Origin: JAHFUS01 sp035689115
GTDB lineage: Bacteria > Actinomycetota > Acidimicrobiia > Acidimicrobiales > GCA-2861595
Reading direction: 5' to 3'
Assembly: GCA_035689115.1 (NCBI GenBank)
Contig: DASSMA010000064.1
Span: 1 to 64,000, forward strand
Length of the DNA: 64,000 nt
A program made the position numbers and the translations under genes. The notes below the pieces were generated by a model that worked only from the letters and a program-made list of their open reading frames with translations, searched no databases and had not been told where the DNA came from. Each line of letters opens with the position of its first letter. Within the stretch, counting starts at the first letter, position 1. Shown here piece by piece: positions 25,969 through 33,479 of this stretch.

Positions 25969-27696
25969 CTACGGCTTCGGTGCGCGGGCGCGCCGGCTGA
26001 GCGGCTCGATCGGGACGTGCAGCCCGCCGGCCGCGGCGGCCGCCAGCGGCAGCTCCTCGCCCAGCTCCTCGGCGGTGATCTGCTCGAGGTTCTTCTTCCT
26101 GGTCTCCACGCCGAACGCCATGAGCAGCACGATGCCGGCGATGAGGGGCGCGGCCCCGAGGAAGGCGGTCATCGAGATCGACGGGGCGGCGATGGCGGCC
26201 ACGACGGCGAAGAGGATCATCACCCCGCCGAACTTGGTGGACGCGGCCGCCAGTCCCGTGCCCCGGGCCCGGATCCGGGTCGGGTAGACCTCGGCGGCGT
26301 AGGCGGCGGTGACGGCGGTGAGCGAGCTGATGCCCCAGATCGGCACGATGAGCAGCACGTGCAGCAGCAGGCTGTTGTGGGCCACGCCGTTGCCGGCGAC
26401 GACGAAGCCGAGCAGGGCGGCGGCCGAGAGGCTGGCCATGATGATGATCGTCTTCTTGGAGCTCCAGAAGCCGTAGAGGAAGGCGATCGGGAAGTTGAGG
26501 GGGAAGCCGATCAGGGCCGAGTCCCGCAGGATCTTGGAGGCGTTCACCTCGTCGAAGCCGAGCTTCTGGAGGTTGGAGGGGATCCACTGCTGGAAGCCGT
26601 ACTGCACCATGCCGATGCCGAGGGCCAGCATCACGATCACCACGGTGAGGCCGGTGAAGGGGCGGCCGAACAACTGCAGGTACTTGCCGTGCACGTGCTC
26701 CTCGACGTCCAGCTCCGAGGTGTCGACGTTCACCACCACCGCGCCGTAGCGCTGCATGACGGCCATGGCCTCGGCGTCGCGTCCCTGCTGGAGCAGGAAG
26801 CGCGGCGACTCGGGCATCCAGCGGTTGATGCCCACCAGCACCACGCTGATGGGGATGCCCACCAGCCACAGCATGCGCCACCCGAAGCGGTCGGGGGCGG
26901 CGATGGTGGACGACAGCCAGCTCATGATGATGTAGGCGCCCGCCACGTCGCCGCCGATCAGCACGATGATCCACCCCCGGTGCCGGCGGGGCATGGTCTC
27001 CGAGACCAGGGAGAAGATGATCGGAAGCATGCCGCCCACCCCGAAGCCCATGAAGAAGCAGGTGCCGAGGTGCATCCAGTAGGCGGTCATGCCGCCGCAG
27101 GTGGAGGTGGCGATGAACGTCACCGCAGCGATGAGGATCGAGGCCCGGCGGCCGATGCGGTCGCCCAGCCATCCCCAGATGAACGAGCCCAGCACCGTGC
27201 CGGTGATGCCGCACAGCGGGTACAGGCCGATGGGCCAGCCGGCGGCGTGAGGGTTGAGGGCCGACCGCAGCCCGTACTCCTTGGCCGCTCCGGGGGCGAC
27301 GAAGGCGAGGGTGGTGGGCTTCATCACGTCGATGGTGACGGCGATGGCCATCACCAGGATGAGCCCGATATGGGCCCCCGTGATCGGCGCGTCGTCGAGG
27401 GCGGTCACCCGGATGCGCGACACGTTGCCCTGGGCGAAGCGGGAGGCCTTCGGGAAGACCCCGTAGGTGACCATCACCATCCCGACCACCATCAGCACCA
27501 TGCCGGCGACCATGTCCGTGCTGACGGCCGACCCGGCCAGGCGGTAGTGGTCCTGGCGGGCCCCGATGTACTTGGGCAGCATCAGGACCGTGCCCGCCAC
27601 CGTGAGCAGGGCGCCGAGCCAGAACGCCCTGGGGTGCTCGTAGGTCACCCCGAGGGCGCCTCGGCGCCCAGCCGCCGACTCCGTGCCGATCTCCAT
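25969..27696 (-). CDS. MFS transporter
   Basis: It encodes 575 residues from an ATG with AAAGGAG upstream. Two short TM helices precede a 12-helix MFS core. The family signature GWLGDRIGRRASI (loop 2-3) and PESPRFLLQQGRDAEA, plus AEVYPTRIRARGTGLA, place it in the sugar-porter/metabolite:H+ symporter branch. The two extra N-terminal helices (about 25-100) are unusual. The C-terminal tail is cytoplasmic. The substrate is not predictable. It is divergent from the Crp/Fnr gene and heads the MFS-DUF2182-copA set. Confidence 0.8.
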   Translation of the reverse strand: MEIGTESAAGRRGALGVTYEHPRAFWLGALLTVAGTVLMLPKYIGARQDHYRLAGSAVSTDMVAGMVLMVVGMVMVTYGVFPKASRFAQGNVSRIRVTALDDAPITGAHIGLILVMAIAVTIDVMKPTTLAFVAPGAAKEYGLRSALNPHAAGWPIGLYPLCGITGTVLGSFIWGWLGDRIGRRASILIAAVTFIATSTCGGMTAYWMHLGTCFFMGFGVGGMLPIIFSLVSETMPRRHRGWIIVLIGGDVAGAYIIMSWLSSTIAAPDRFGWRMLWLVGIPISVVLVGINRWMPESPRFLLQQGRDAEAMAVMQRYGAVVVNVDTSELDVEEHVHGKYLQLFGRPFTGLTVVIVMLALGIGMVQYGFQQWIPSNLQKLGFDEVNASKILRDSALIGFPLNFPIAFLYGFWSSKKTIIIMASLSAAALLGFVVAGNGVAHNSLLLHVLLIVPIWGISSLTAVTAAYAAEVYPTRIRARGTGLAAASTKFGGVMILFAVVAAIAAPSISMTAFLGAAPLIAGIVLLMAFGVETRKKNLEQITAEELGEELPLAAAAAGGLHVPIEPLSRRARAPKP

Positions 27697-28004
27697 GCGT
27701 GCGCTCCTTTGGCCTTCCGGCCTCCCCGTCCGGGGCTCAAGATAACGACGGGCGCGACCGATCCCAAGAGGAATTTCCCTTGTCCCAGAACCGTTCCGAG
27801 GCAACGGGACCGACGAGGGCGCAGACGGAGGCCGGCGAAGCGGTGACACGCACGCTCCGTTCCGGCTGTCACGATCATCGGCCCTCCGGGCGACCCCGGG
27901 CAATGCCCCGGAGCACGCGACGGGTGTGCTCTTGCGCGCGCCGGCGCCGCGCAAGTAATTCTGCGGCGGACGCCGGGGGAGCCGCGCCCCTAGGCTCGGC
28001 AGTA
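27697..28004. promoter_or_regulatory. Divergent intergenic region between MFS and Crp/Fnr genes
   Basis: The 308 bases carry no credible gene. At 27931-27955 lies an inverted repeat with arms CTTGCGCG (27931-27938) and CGCGCAAG (27948-27955) nine bases apart, about 50 bases before the GTG of the Crp/Fnr protein. Its TTGCG...CGCAA form is compatible with a dimeric regulator site, possibly autoregulation by the adjacent gene. This is a candidate only. Confidence 0.35.
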
Positions 28005-28754
28005 GTGACGGCAACTGAGGACGGAAGGATCTCGGCGTTCGCCCGCATGCGGGAGGACGACCTGATCCGCCACCGCGTCGAGCTGCTCCGGCAGGCGCCG
28101 CTGTTCGGCGTCCTGCCGCCCCAGGAGCTGGGCGCCCTGGCCACCCAGTGCTACGCCCACCGCTACCGGAAGGGCGAGATGGTGTTCCGGGAGGGGGAGC
28201 CGGCCGAACGGATCCTGCTCATCGAGAGCGGCAGGGTGAAGCTGTTCAACACGTCACCCCAGGGGAACGAGCTGCTGGTCGCCGTGCTCGGTCCCGGCCA
28301 GATCTTCGGCGAGCTGGCGGTGATCGACCGCGGGCCTCGAGCCATGTCGTCGCGGGCCATGGAGGACGTCGCCGTCTTCTCCCTCGGGTCCGACCAGTTC
28401 TGGACGCTGCTCGAGAGCCACCCGGCCCTGGCCCGCCGGCTGCTCGAGCTGATGGCCAGGCGGCTGCGCCGGGCCGACCAGAACACCCAGGACCTCGTGT
28501 TCTTCGACGCCCCCACCCGCCTGGCCCGCAAGCTCGTGGAGCTGGCCGAGGAGCACGGCGAGCCCACCGGGCGCAGCGACGAGATCCGCATCACGGTGCG
28601 CGTCACCCAGGAGGAGATCGCCCAGATGATCGGCACCACGCGGGCCAGCGCCAACCGCCTCATCGCCAGCTTCAGCGAGCGGGGCTGGATCGACTGGAAC
28701 GACGGCCAGCCCCTGCTGCTCAGCCCCGAGGCGCTGCTCCGCCGTTCGCGCTGA
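28005..28754 (+). CDS. Crp/Fnr-family transcriptional regulator
   Basis: It encodes 249 residues from a GTG at 28005. The cyclic-nucleotide-binding-type beta barrel spans about 25-145 (RKGEMVFREGEPAERILLIESGRVKLF, then GPGQIFGELAVIDRGPRAMSSRAME), a long dimerisation helix follows, and the winged helix-turn-helix contains VTQEEIAQMIGTTRASANRLIASFSERGWI. No N-terminal Cys cluster for an iron-sulfur centre is present, so it is nearer to Crp than Fnr; the ligand is unknown. It may regulate the divergent MFS-DUF2182-copA operon. Confidence 0.87.
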   Translation: MTATEDGRISAFARMREDDLIRHRVELLRQAPLFGVLPPQELGALATQCYAHRYRKGEMVFREGEPAERILLIESGRVKLFNTSPQGNELLVAVLGPGQIFGELAVIDRGPRAMSSRAMEDVAVFSLGSDQFWTLLESHPALARRLLELMARRLRRADQNTQDLVFFDAPTRLARKLVELAEEHGEPTGRSDEIRITVRVTQEEIAQMIGTTRASANRLIASFSERGWIDWNDGQPLLLSPEALLRRSR

Positions 28755-28756
28755 GG

Positions 28757-29920
28757 CTACCGGGCGGGCGCCGCCTGGGTGATCCGGCCCTGGGCCACCT
28801 GGTGGACGACGGCGGCGGCGTGGCGGGGCCGGCGCTCGTCGGCGAACCACGGCGCCTCGTCGAGGGCCCGGGCCATCTCGTGGTACCCGGCCTCGCGCCG
28901 GCGGGCGATCGACGGCCGGGAGAACTCGGCGTCGCTGGCCGACACCTCGTCGGGGTCGGGCTCGTAGACGAGGTGCACGATGTCGAGGGTGCCCCCCTGC
29001 TCGAATCGCACCAGCGAGGCCGGGTCGATGGCGGGGTCCTTGCGGGCCGCCGCCGGCACCTTGCTGCCGAGCACGCCGAGCTGGCGGGCCAGGTTGTGCC
29101 GGGCCACCACGCTCTCGATGTGGTAGGCGGTGCGGCTGGCGTACTGGATCTGCTTCTGCCGCCACAGGACCTCGTCGATGGTGGCCGGCACCCGCCCGGC
29201 GGCGTTCCAGAGGTCGATCATGAACACCAGGGTGCGCTCGGCCGGGAGGTCCTGCACGATGGCGTCGAGGGGCGTGTTCGACACCACGCCGCCGTCCCAG
29301 TAGGGCTCGCCGTCGACCATCGTGAAGGGGAACCCCGGCGGCAGCGAGCCGCTGGCCAGGACGTGCTCGGGACCGATCGTCACCTTCTTGTGCGACGGGC
29401 TGTCGAAGTTCTGGAAGAACCGGAACTGGCCGGTGGTGACGCTGGTGGCTCCCAGGCTGAGCCGGGTGGCACCGTCGTTGACCAGGTCGAAGTCGCACAG
29501 CTGCTCGAGGGTGGCCACCATCGGGCTGGTGTCGTAGAAGGCGGTGGCCCGGGGTGAGCCGGGCGGCGCCAGGTAGGGGCTCGGGGCGTTGGGGGTGAAG
29601 AAGTTGGGCTGGCCGAAGAGGAAGGCCTCGGCCGCCGACCCGGTGTTGAAGGCCCGGCGCATGGGGCCGGCGGGGAGCCACGACCCCCACTCGTCCGGGC
29701 GGGAGATCCGGTCCCACAGCTCCTCGAGGCGGGCCAGGCGGCGCTCCGGCTCGGTGCCGGCGATCACCGCCGAGTTGATGGCACCGATCGAGATGCCGCT
29801 GACCCAGTCGGGCGCGTAGCCCGCCTCCTGCATGGCCTGGTAGGCGCCGACGTGGTAGGCGCCGAGGGCGCCGCCGCCCTGCAACACCAGCACCACCTGC
29901 GTGTCCTGCCTGTCGGGCAT
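28757..29920 (-). CDS. Patatin-like phospholipase
   Basis: It encodes 387 residues; the ATG at 29920 has AGAGGAGG upstream. The oxyanion loop is LQGGGALGAYHVG (about residue 13), the nucleophile elbow is GISIGAINSAVI (GxSxG with Ser near 43), and the catalytic Asp lies in WDGGVVSNTPLDAI (DGG near 205). This Ser-Asp dyad hydrolyses phospholipid or other lipid ester bonds. The family often has an additional C-terminal domain (DUF3734-like) and the extended tail here fits. It converges on the Crp/Fnr gene, with two bases between their stops. Confidence 0.87.
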   Translation of the reverse strand: MPDRQDTQVVLVLQGGGALGAYHVGAYQAMQEAGYAPDWVSGISIGAINSAVIAGTEPERRLARLEELWDRISRPDEWGSWLPAGPMRRAFNTGSAAEAFLFGQPNFFTPNAPSPYLAPPGSPRATAFYDTSPMVATLEQLCDFDLVNDGATRLSLGATSVTTGQFRFFQNFDSPSHKKVTIGPEHVLASGSLPPGFPFTMVDGEPYWDGGVVSNTPLDAIVQDLPAERTLVFMIDLWNAAGRVPATIDEVLWRQKQIQYASRTAYHIESVVARHNLARQLGVLGSKVPAAARKDPAIDPASLVRFEQGGTLDIVHLVYEPDPDEVSASDAEFSRPSIARRREAGYHEMARALDEAPWFADERRPRHAAAVVHQVAQGRITQAAPAR

Positions 29921-30057
29921 CGTGCCGGCCTCCTCTGCGCTGAAGGGAACAGCCACCCTCCGCGCTAGCACGCCCCTGCCCGGTCGGACAAGCGCCGCCG
30001 CCGGCGGCGGTACGCACCATGGACGGAGGGCAGGTCGGCGGTCGCGTGCTTCTGGTC

Positions 30058-30090
30058 GCGGAACCGACAACGAAGCGTTGTCGGTTCCGC
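30058..30090. terminator. Perfect 15-bp hairpin downstream of the TPR-LuxR gene
   Basis: The arms 30058-30072 and 30076-30090 are exact complements with a three-base loop. The element lies 24 bases past the stop of the minus-strand LuxR gene and before the patatin gene on the same strand, so it probably terminates the regulator's transcript. No T-run follows. Confidence 0.6.
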
Positions 30091-30113
30091 CACCAGTTCG
30101 GCCGAAGGTTGGG

Positions 30114-31718
30114 TCAGACGAGCCCGCGGTCGTAGGCGTAGGCGGTGGCGCCGGCCCGGGACGCGACCCCGAGCTTGGTGAAGATGTGGCCCACGTGGGT
30201 GGCGACCGTCTTCTCGCTGATGAACAGCTCCTGCCCGATCACCCGGTTGGTCTTGCCCCTCGCCAGCAGGCGGAGGACCTCCAGCTCCCGCTGCGTGAGC
30301 CCGTCGGGGGCGGCGTCGTCGGCGACGGAGCACAGGGCCCGTAGCGCGGCCAGCGCCTCGCGACCGGTGTCGGTCTCCATGGCCGCCGCGTCGGCGTCCC
30401 CGAGGGCGGCGCAGGCGCCGGCGACGAGCAGGCGCGTGCGGGCGGCGTCGTAGGGCACCCCCAGCTCGTGGAACTCCCGGAACGCCCGGCGCAGGGCGGC
30501 CAGGGCGCCGGCGGCGTCGCCGGCGGCGAGCAGCACGGCTCCCTCGGCCCGGGCCGCCTGGGCCCGCAGGAGGGCGGTGCCGAGCTGGGCGGCCACCTCC
30601 CGCAGCTCGCCGGCGGCGGCTGCGGCCGCCGCCCGGTCGCCGGCCGCCAGCGCGATCTCGACTGCGGCGTCGAGCATGCGCGCCCGGAACACCGGCCCCT
30701 CGGTCTCGGCCAGCACCCGCCCGATCATGGTGGCGGCCGTGTCGGCCCGCCCCTGGGCCAGCCGGAGGAGGGCCAGGCCGGGCTGCGGCTCGCGCCCGAG
30801 GGCGTGGGCCTCCTGGTAGGCGTCCTCGGCCCGGGGCAGGTCGCCGGCCAGGCGGAGGAGGTCGGCCTCCAGGAGGCGGGCGGCGGCCAGGGCGGCGGGT
30901 TGGATCGGGCGGGCCAGCCGGTCGGCGGCCCGACGCGCCTCCGCCCGCGCCTCGCCCCAGGCCCCGTCGACGGCCAGCGTCTCGGCCCGGTGGACCAGGC
31001 AGTGACCGCGGTAGAGCACCAGCTCCTGCTGGTCGTCGCACCAGCGGGCGAACGAGCGGGTCCACGCCCGGCACCGCACCACGTCGTACAGCTCCGAGCA
31101 GGCGTCGATGACGGTGCAGTAGGCGTCGCCGGTCGACAGCACCGACAGCTCGCCAGCCTCCATGGCCACCATCGCCCCGTCGAGCAGGGCCATGCCCTCG
31201 GCCACGTCGCCCAGGTAGACGAGCATGCGACCCTCGCCGATGGCGGCGAGGGTCAGCAGCTCCCGGTCCCCGAAGCGGGCGGCCACCTTCCCGGCCCGAC
31301 CGAACTGGGCCTGGGCGCCGGCGACGTCACCGGCCTCGAAGATCCGGCACAGGCCGAGGGCGAGGTCCAGGTAGCCCTGTTCGACGCAGTCGATGCCGGC
31401 GGCGTCCAGCAGCTGGGCGGTGCGGTCGACCCACCCGCGGCAGCGGGGCACGTCGCCGGCGAAGGCGAGGCACTGGGCCAGCCGGATGCCGAAGTAGGCA
31501 GCCCGGTGGACCGACCCGTCGGCGACGCACACCTGGTGGGCCCGCACCCATGCGGCCGCCGCGTCGTCGACCTCGCCGGTGAGCCAGGCGCAGGTGCCGA
31601 GGCGGTCGAGGTCGTCGACGCCGAGGTCGGCGAACGGCAGCCCCTCCAGGAGCCGCCGGCCGTCGCCCCAGCGCCGGCCGGCGCACGCCTCCCGGGCCGC
31701 CTCGATGGCCTGTTGCAC
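30114..31718 (-). CDS. LuxR-type regulator with TPR-like helical region
   Basis: It encodes 534 residues from a GTG at 31718. There is no Walker A, so the ATPase module of LAL proteins is absent. Helical repeats run through most of the protein (for example AAAWVRAHQVCVADG and LLRLAGDLPRAEDAYQEAHALG). The C-terminal 65 residues form a LuxR/GerE helix-turn-helix: LTQRELEVLRLLARGKTNRVIGQELFISEKTVATHVGHIFTKLGV. Its target is unknown; the neighbouring SnoaL-like genes are candidates. Confidence 0.83.
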   Translation of the reverse strand: MQQAIEAAREACAGRRWGDGRRLLEGLPFADLGVDDLDRLGTCAWLTGEVDDAAAAWVRAHQVCVADGSVHRAAYFGIRLAQCLAFAGDVPRCRGWVDRTAQLLDAAGIDCVEQGYLDLALGLCRIFEAGDVAGAQAQFGRAGKVAARFGDRELLTLAAIGEGRMLVYLGDVAEGMALLDGAMVAMEAGELSVLSTGDAYCTVIDACSELYDVVRCRAWTRSFARWCDDQQELVLYRGHCLVHRAETLAVDGAWGEARAEARRAADRLARPIQPAALAAARLLEADLLRLAGDLPRAEDAYQEAHALGREPQPGLALLRLAQGRADTAATMIGRVLAETEGPVFRARMLDAAVEIALAAGDRAAAAAAAGELREVAAQLGTALLRAQAARAEGAVLLAAGDAAGALAALRRAFREFHELGVPYDAARTRLLVAGACAALGDADAAAMETDTGREALAALRALCSVADDAAPDGLTQRELEVLRLLARGKTNRVIGQELFISEKTVATHVGHIFTKLGVASRAGATAYAYDRGLV

Positions 31719-31743
31719 GGTGTCAGTGTCCCTTATCGAACCA

Positions 31744-32139
31744 TCAGGCGAAGAACTTCTCGGCCGGCTGTGGGAGCACCCCGAGGAACATCCACATCTC
31801 GGCGATGCGGCTGCCGTCGAAGCGGTACACGAAGGCGTTGTCCGACTCCAGTTTGCCCCCGTTGCGGCCCAGGGTGGCGTGCTCCCACTCGGCCGCCCAG
31901 CCGTCGGCACCGACGCAGAATTTCTGGTCCAGGTCGATGTCCCCGCCGGTGGCCTCCACCAGGCCGCCCAGGACGCCGAGCAGGCCGCCGAGCCCGTCGT
32001 GGTCGCCGGCCGCCTCGTGGGGGCCGCGCAGGTGGAACACGAAGTCGTCGGTGAAGATCCCCGCCAGGGTGGCGTGGTCCTGGCCGAGGATGGCCTCGGT
32101 CATGCGGTTCACGGTTCGCACGTTGGGGTGCTCGCTCAT
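31744..32139 (-). CDS. SnoaL-like (NTF2-fold) protein A of a divergent pair
   Basis: It encodes 131 residues; the ATG at 32139 has GAGGGA upstream. The motifs TDDFVFHLRG, WAAEWEHATLGRNGGKLESDNAFVYRFDGSRIAEMWMFLG match the NTF2/SnoaL fold. It lies 25 bases upstream of the TPR-LuxR gene on the same strand, so co-transcription is likely. The gene is divergent from another SnoaL-like gene across a mirror-symmetric promoter. Ligand and activity are unknown. Confidence 0.75.
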   Translation of the reverse strand: MSEHPNVRTVNRMTEAILGQDHATLAGIFTDDFVFHLRGPHEAAGDHDGLGGLLGVLGGLVEATGGDIDLDQKFCVGADGWAAEWEHATLGRNGGKLESDNAFVYRFDGSRIAEMWMFLGVLPQPAEKFFA

Positions 32140-32164
32140 CGGGATCCCTCCGGTCGGTGTGGCG

Positions 32165-32298
32165 GTCGTCGGCAGGGACGGTACGGACGGGGCCCGGCCG
32201 GCGCATCGGGAGGACCACCGAATCGGCGGCACCGGCGATATCAGTGGTTCTGCCGATGCGCCGGACCGCCTGGGCTCCGTACCGTCGCAGCCGACGAC
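32165..32298. promoter_or_regulatory. Mirror-image divergent promoter region
   Basis: Three blocks recur in inverted order at matching spacing: 32165-32173 with 32290-32298, 32177-32187 (GACGGTACGGA) with 32276-32286, and 32198-32209 (CCGGCGCATCGG) with 32253-32264. Each arm continues inward as AG(G/A)ACCAC(C/T)GA. The axis lies near 32231, about 90 bases from each of the two start codons (32139 and 32317). This looks like one promoter plus operator duplicated in inverted orientation, driving the two divergent SnoaL-like genes together. Confidence 0.65.
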
Positions 32299-32316
32299 GA
32301 CCCAACGGAGGCCGGG

Positions 32317-32739
32317 ATGCCCACCGACACCACCACCCTCGACGACGCCGTCGCCCAGGAGCTGAGCGAGCGCCTGGCCGACGTGTTCCGCACCGCCGAC
32401 GCCGGCGACGTGCTGAGCGACGACGTGTTCCTCGACGGCCATCCCCCGCTGTGGCGCTTCCAGCTCCAGGGCCGGGACACGTTCGCCGCCTGGCTCACCG
32501 GCTACTCGCCCGAGGGCGTCGAGACCACCGTGCTGCGGACCGTCCCCACGGCGACCGGCTTCGTCACCGAGCTGGCCGGCCGCCACGACGAGGGCGGGCG
32601 CGAGATCACCGACCGCAAGATCGTGCTGTGCGAGGTGCGCGACGGCCGCATCGCCGAGATGACGATCTACTGCAGCGGGGACTGGGACGCCGACCTGCGG
32701 GCCCGCCACGCCGCCGAGTCGCCGATCCTGCGCCCCTGA
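32317..32739 (+). CDS. SnoaL-like (NTF2-fold) protein B of a divergent pair
   Basis: It encodes 140 residues from ATG at 32317 with GGAG upstream. VFLDGHPPLWRFQLQGRDTFAAWL, then TATGFVTELAGRHDEGGREITDRKIVLCEVRDGRIAEMTIYC follow the NTF2 fold. It shares the RIAEM-aromatic ending motif with protein A but little else, so the pair may be old paralogues. It is followed after 21 bases by the response-regulator gene on the same strand, which suggests an operon and possible regulation by that system. Confidence 0.75.
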   Translation: MPTDTTTLDDAVAQELSERLADVFRTADAGDVLSDDVFLDGHPPLWRFQLQGRDTFAAWLTGYSPEGVETTVLRTVPTATGFVTELAGRHDEGGREITDRKIVLCEVRDGRIAEMTIYCSGDWDADLRARHAAESPILRP

Positions 32740-32760
32740 ACGGTACGCTCGCCGGAGGCG

Positions 32761-33414
32761 ATGACGTCGATCCGGGTGGCGCTCTGCGACGACCATGCCG
32801 TGGTGCGCGGCGGGCTGCGGCGGATCCTCGAGGACGAGGACGACATGGTCGTCGTCGGGGAGGCGGGCAACGCCTCCGACGCCGTCGCCCTGGCGAGGGC
32901 GGCGAAGCCCGACGTGTTCGTCATGGACGTCGGGCTCCCGGGCACCAGCGGCATCGAGGCGACCCGGATGGTGACCGGCGCCAGCCCCGGCACCAGGGTG
33001 CTGGTGCTCACCGTCCACGACGACGTGGCGTACCTCCGCAAGGCGTTCGAGGCCGGCGCCAGCGGCTACCTGGTGAAGGACGCCGCCGACGTGGAGCTGG
33101 TGCTCGCCGTCCGCCACGTGGCCGCCGGCCAGCAGTACGTCCACCCCAGCCTGGGAGCCGCCCTGCTGGACCAGCGCGCCAGCGCCGCCCGCCCAGCCGG
33201 GCCGGGCGGCGAGCTGTCGGAGCGCGAGGTCGAAGTCCTGCGCCTCGTGGCCCTCGGCAACACGAACACCGAGATCGCCGCCCAGCTCTACGTCTCGGTG
33301 CGCACGGTGGAGACCCACCGGGCCCACATCCAGCAGAAGCTGGGGCTCAAGGGCCGGGCCGACCTCGTGCGGATGGCGCGGGAGCTGGGCGTGCTGGATG
33401 AGGGCACCCGGTAG
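32761..33414 (+). CDS. NarL/FixJ-family response regulator (DevR-like)
   Basis: It encodes 217 residues; GGAGG precedes the ATG. The receiver domain has the acidic pair DD (residues 10-11), phospho-acceptor Asp in FVMDVGLPGTSG near 60, and Lys in YLVKDAAD near 109. The C-terminal LuxR-type domain is LSEREVEVLRLVALGNTNTEIAAQLYVSVRTVETHRAHIQQKLGLKG. It converges on the histidine kinase gene and is its natural partner. DevR-type regulators control hypoxia, NO and dormancy genes; the SnoaL pair upstream may be a target. Confidence 0.87.
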   Translation: MTSIRVALCDDHAVVRGGLRRILEDEDDMVVVGEAGNASDAVALARAAKPDVFVMDVGLPGTSGIEATRMVTGASPGTRVLVLTVHDDVAYLRKAFEAGASGYLVKDAADVELVLAVRHVAAGQQYVHPSLGAALLDQRASAARPAGPGGELSEREVEVLRLVALGNTNTEIAAQLYVSVRTVETHRAHIQQKLGLKGRADLVRMARELGVLDEGTR

Positions 33415-33426
33415 GCCGACGACCAA

Positions 33427-33474
33427 TTCTCGGTATGGAAACTCACGCCGCAGCGTGAGTTTCCATACCGAGAA
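33427..33474. terminator. Perfect 22-bp hairpin between convergent regulator genes
   Basis: The arms 33427-33448 and 33453-33474 are exact reverse complements with a CGCA loop. The element fills the gap between the response-regulator stop (33414) and the kinase stop (33480), so it can end transcripts from both sides. It has no T-run. Confidence 0.68.
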
Positions 33475-33479
33475 CCCGC

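Noticed and set aside
32198..32264. Mirror-image region as a recombination site or mobile-element end
   Set aside because: Spacing relative to both start codons and the lack of any recombinase favour a duplicated promoter.
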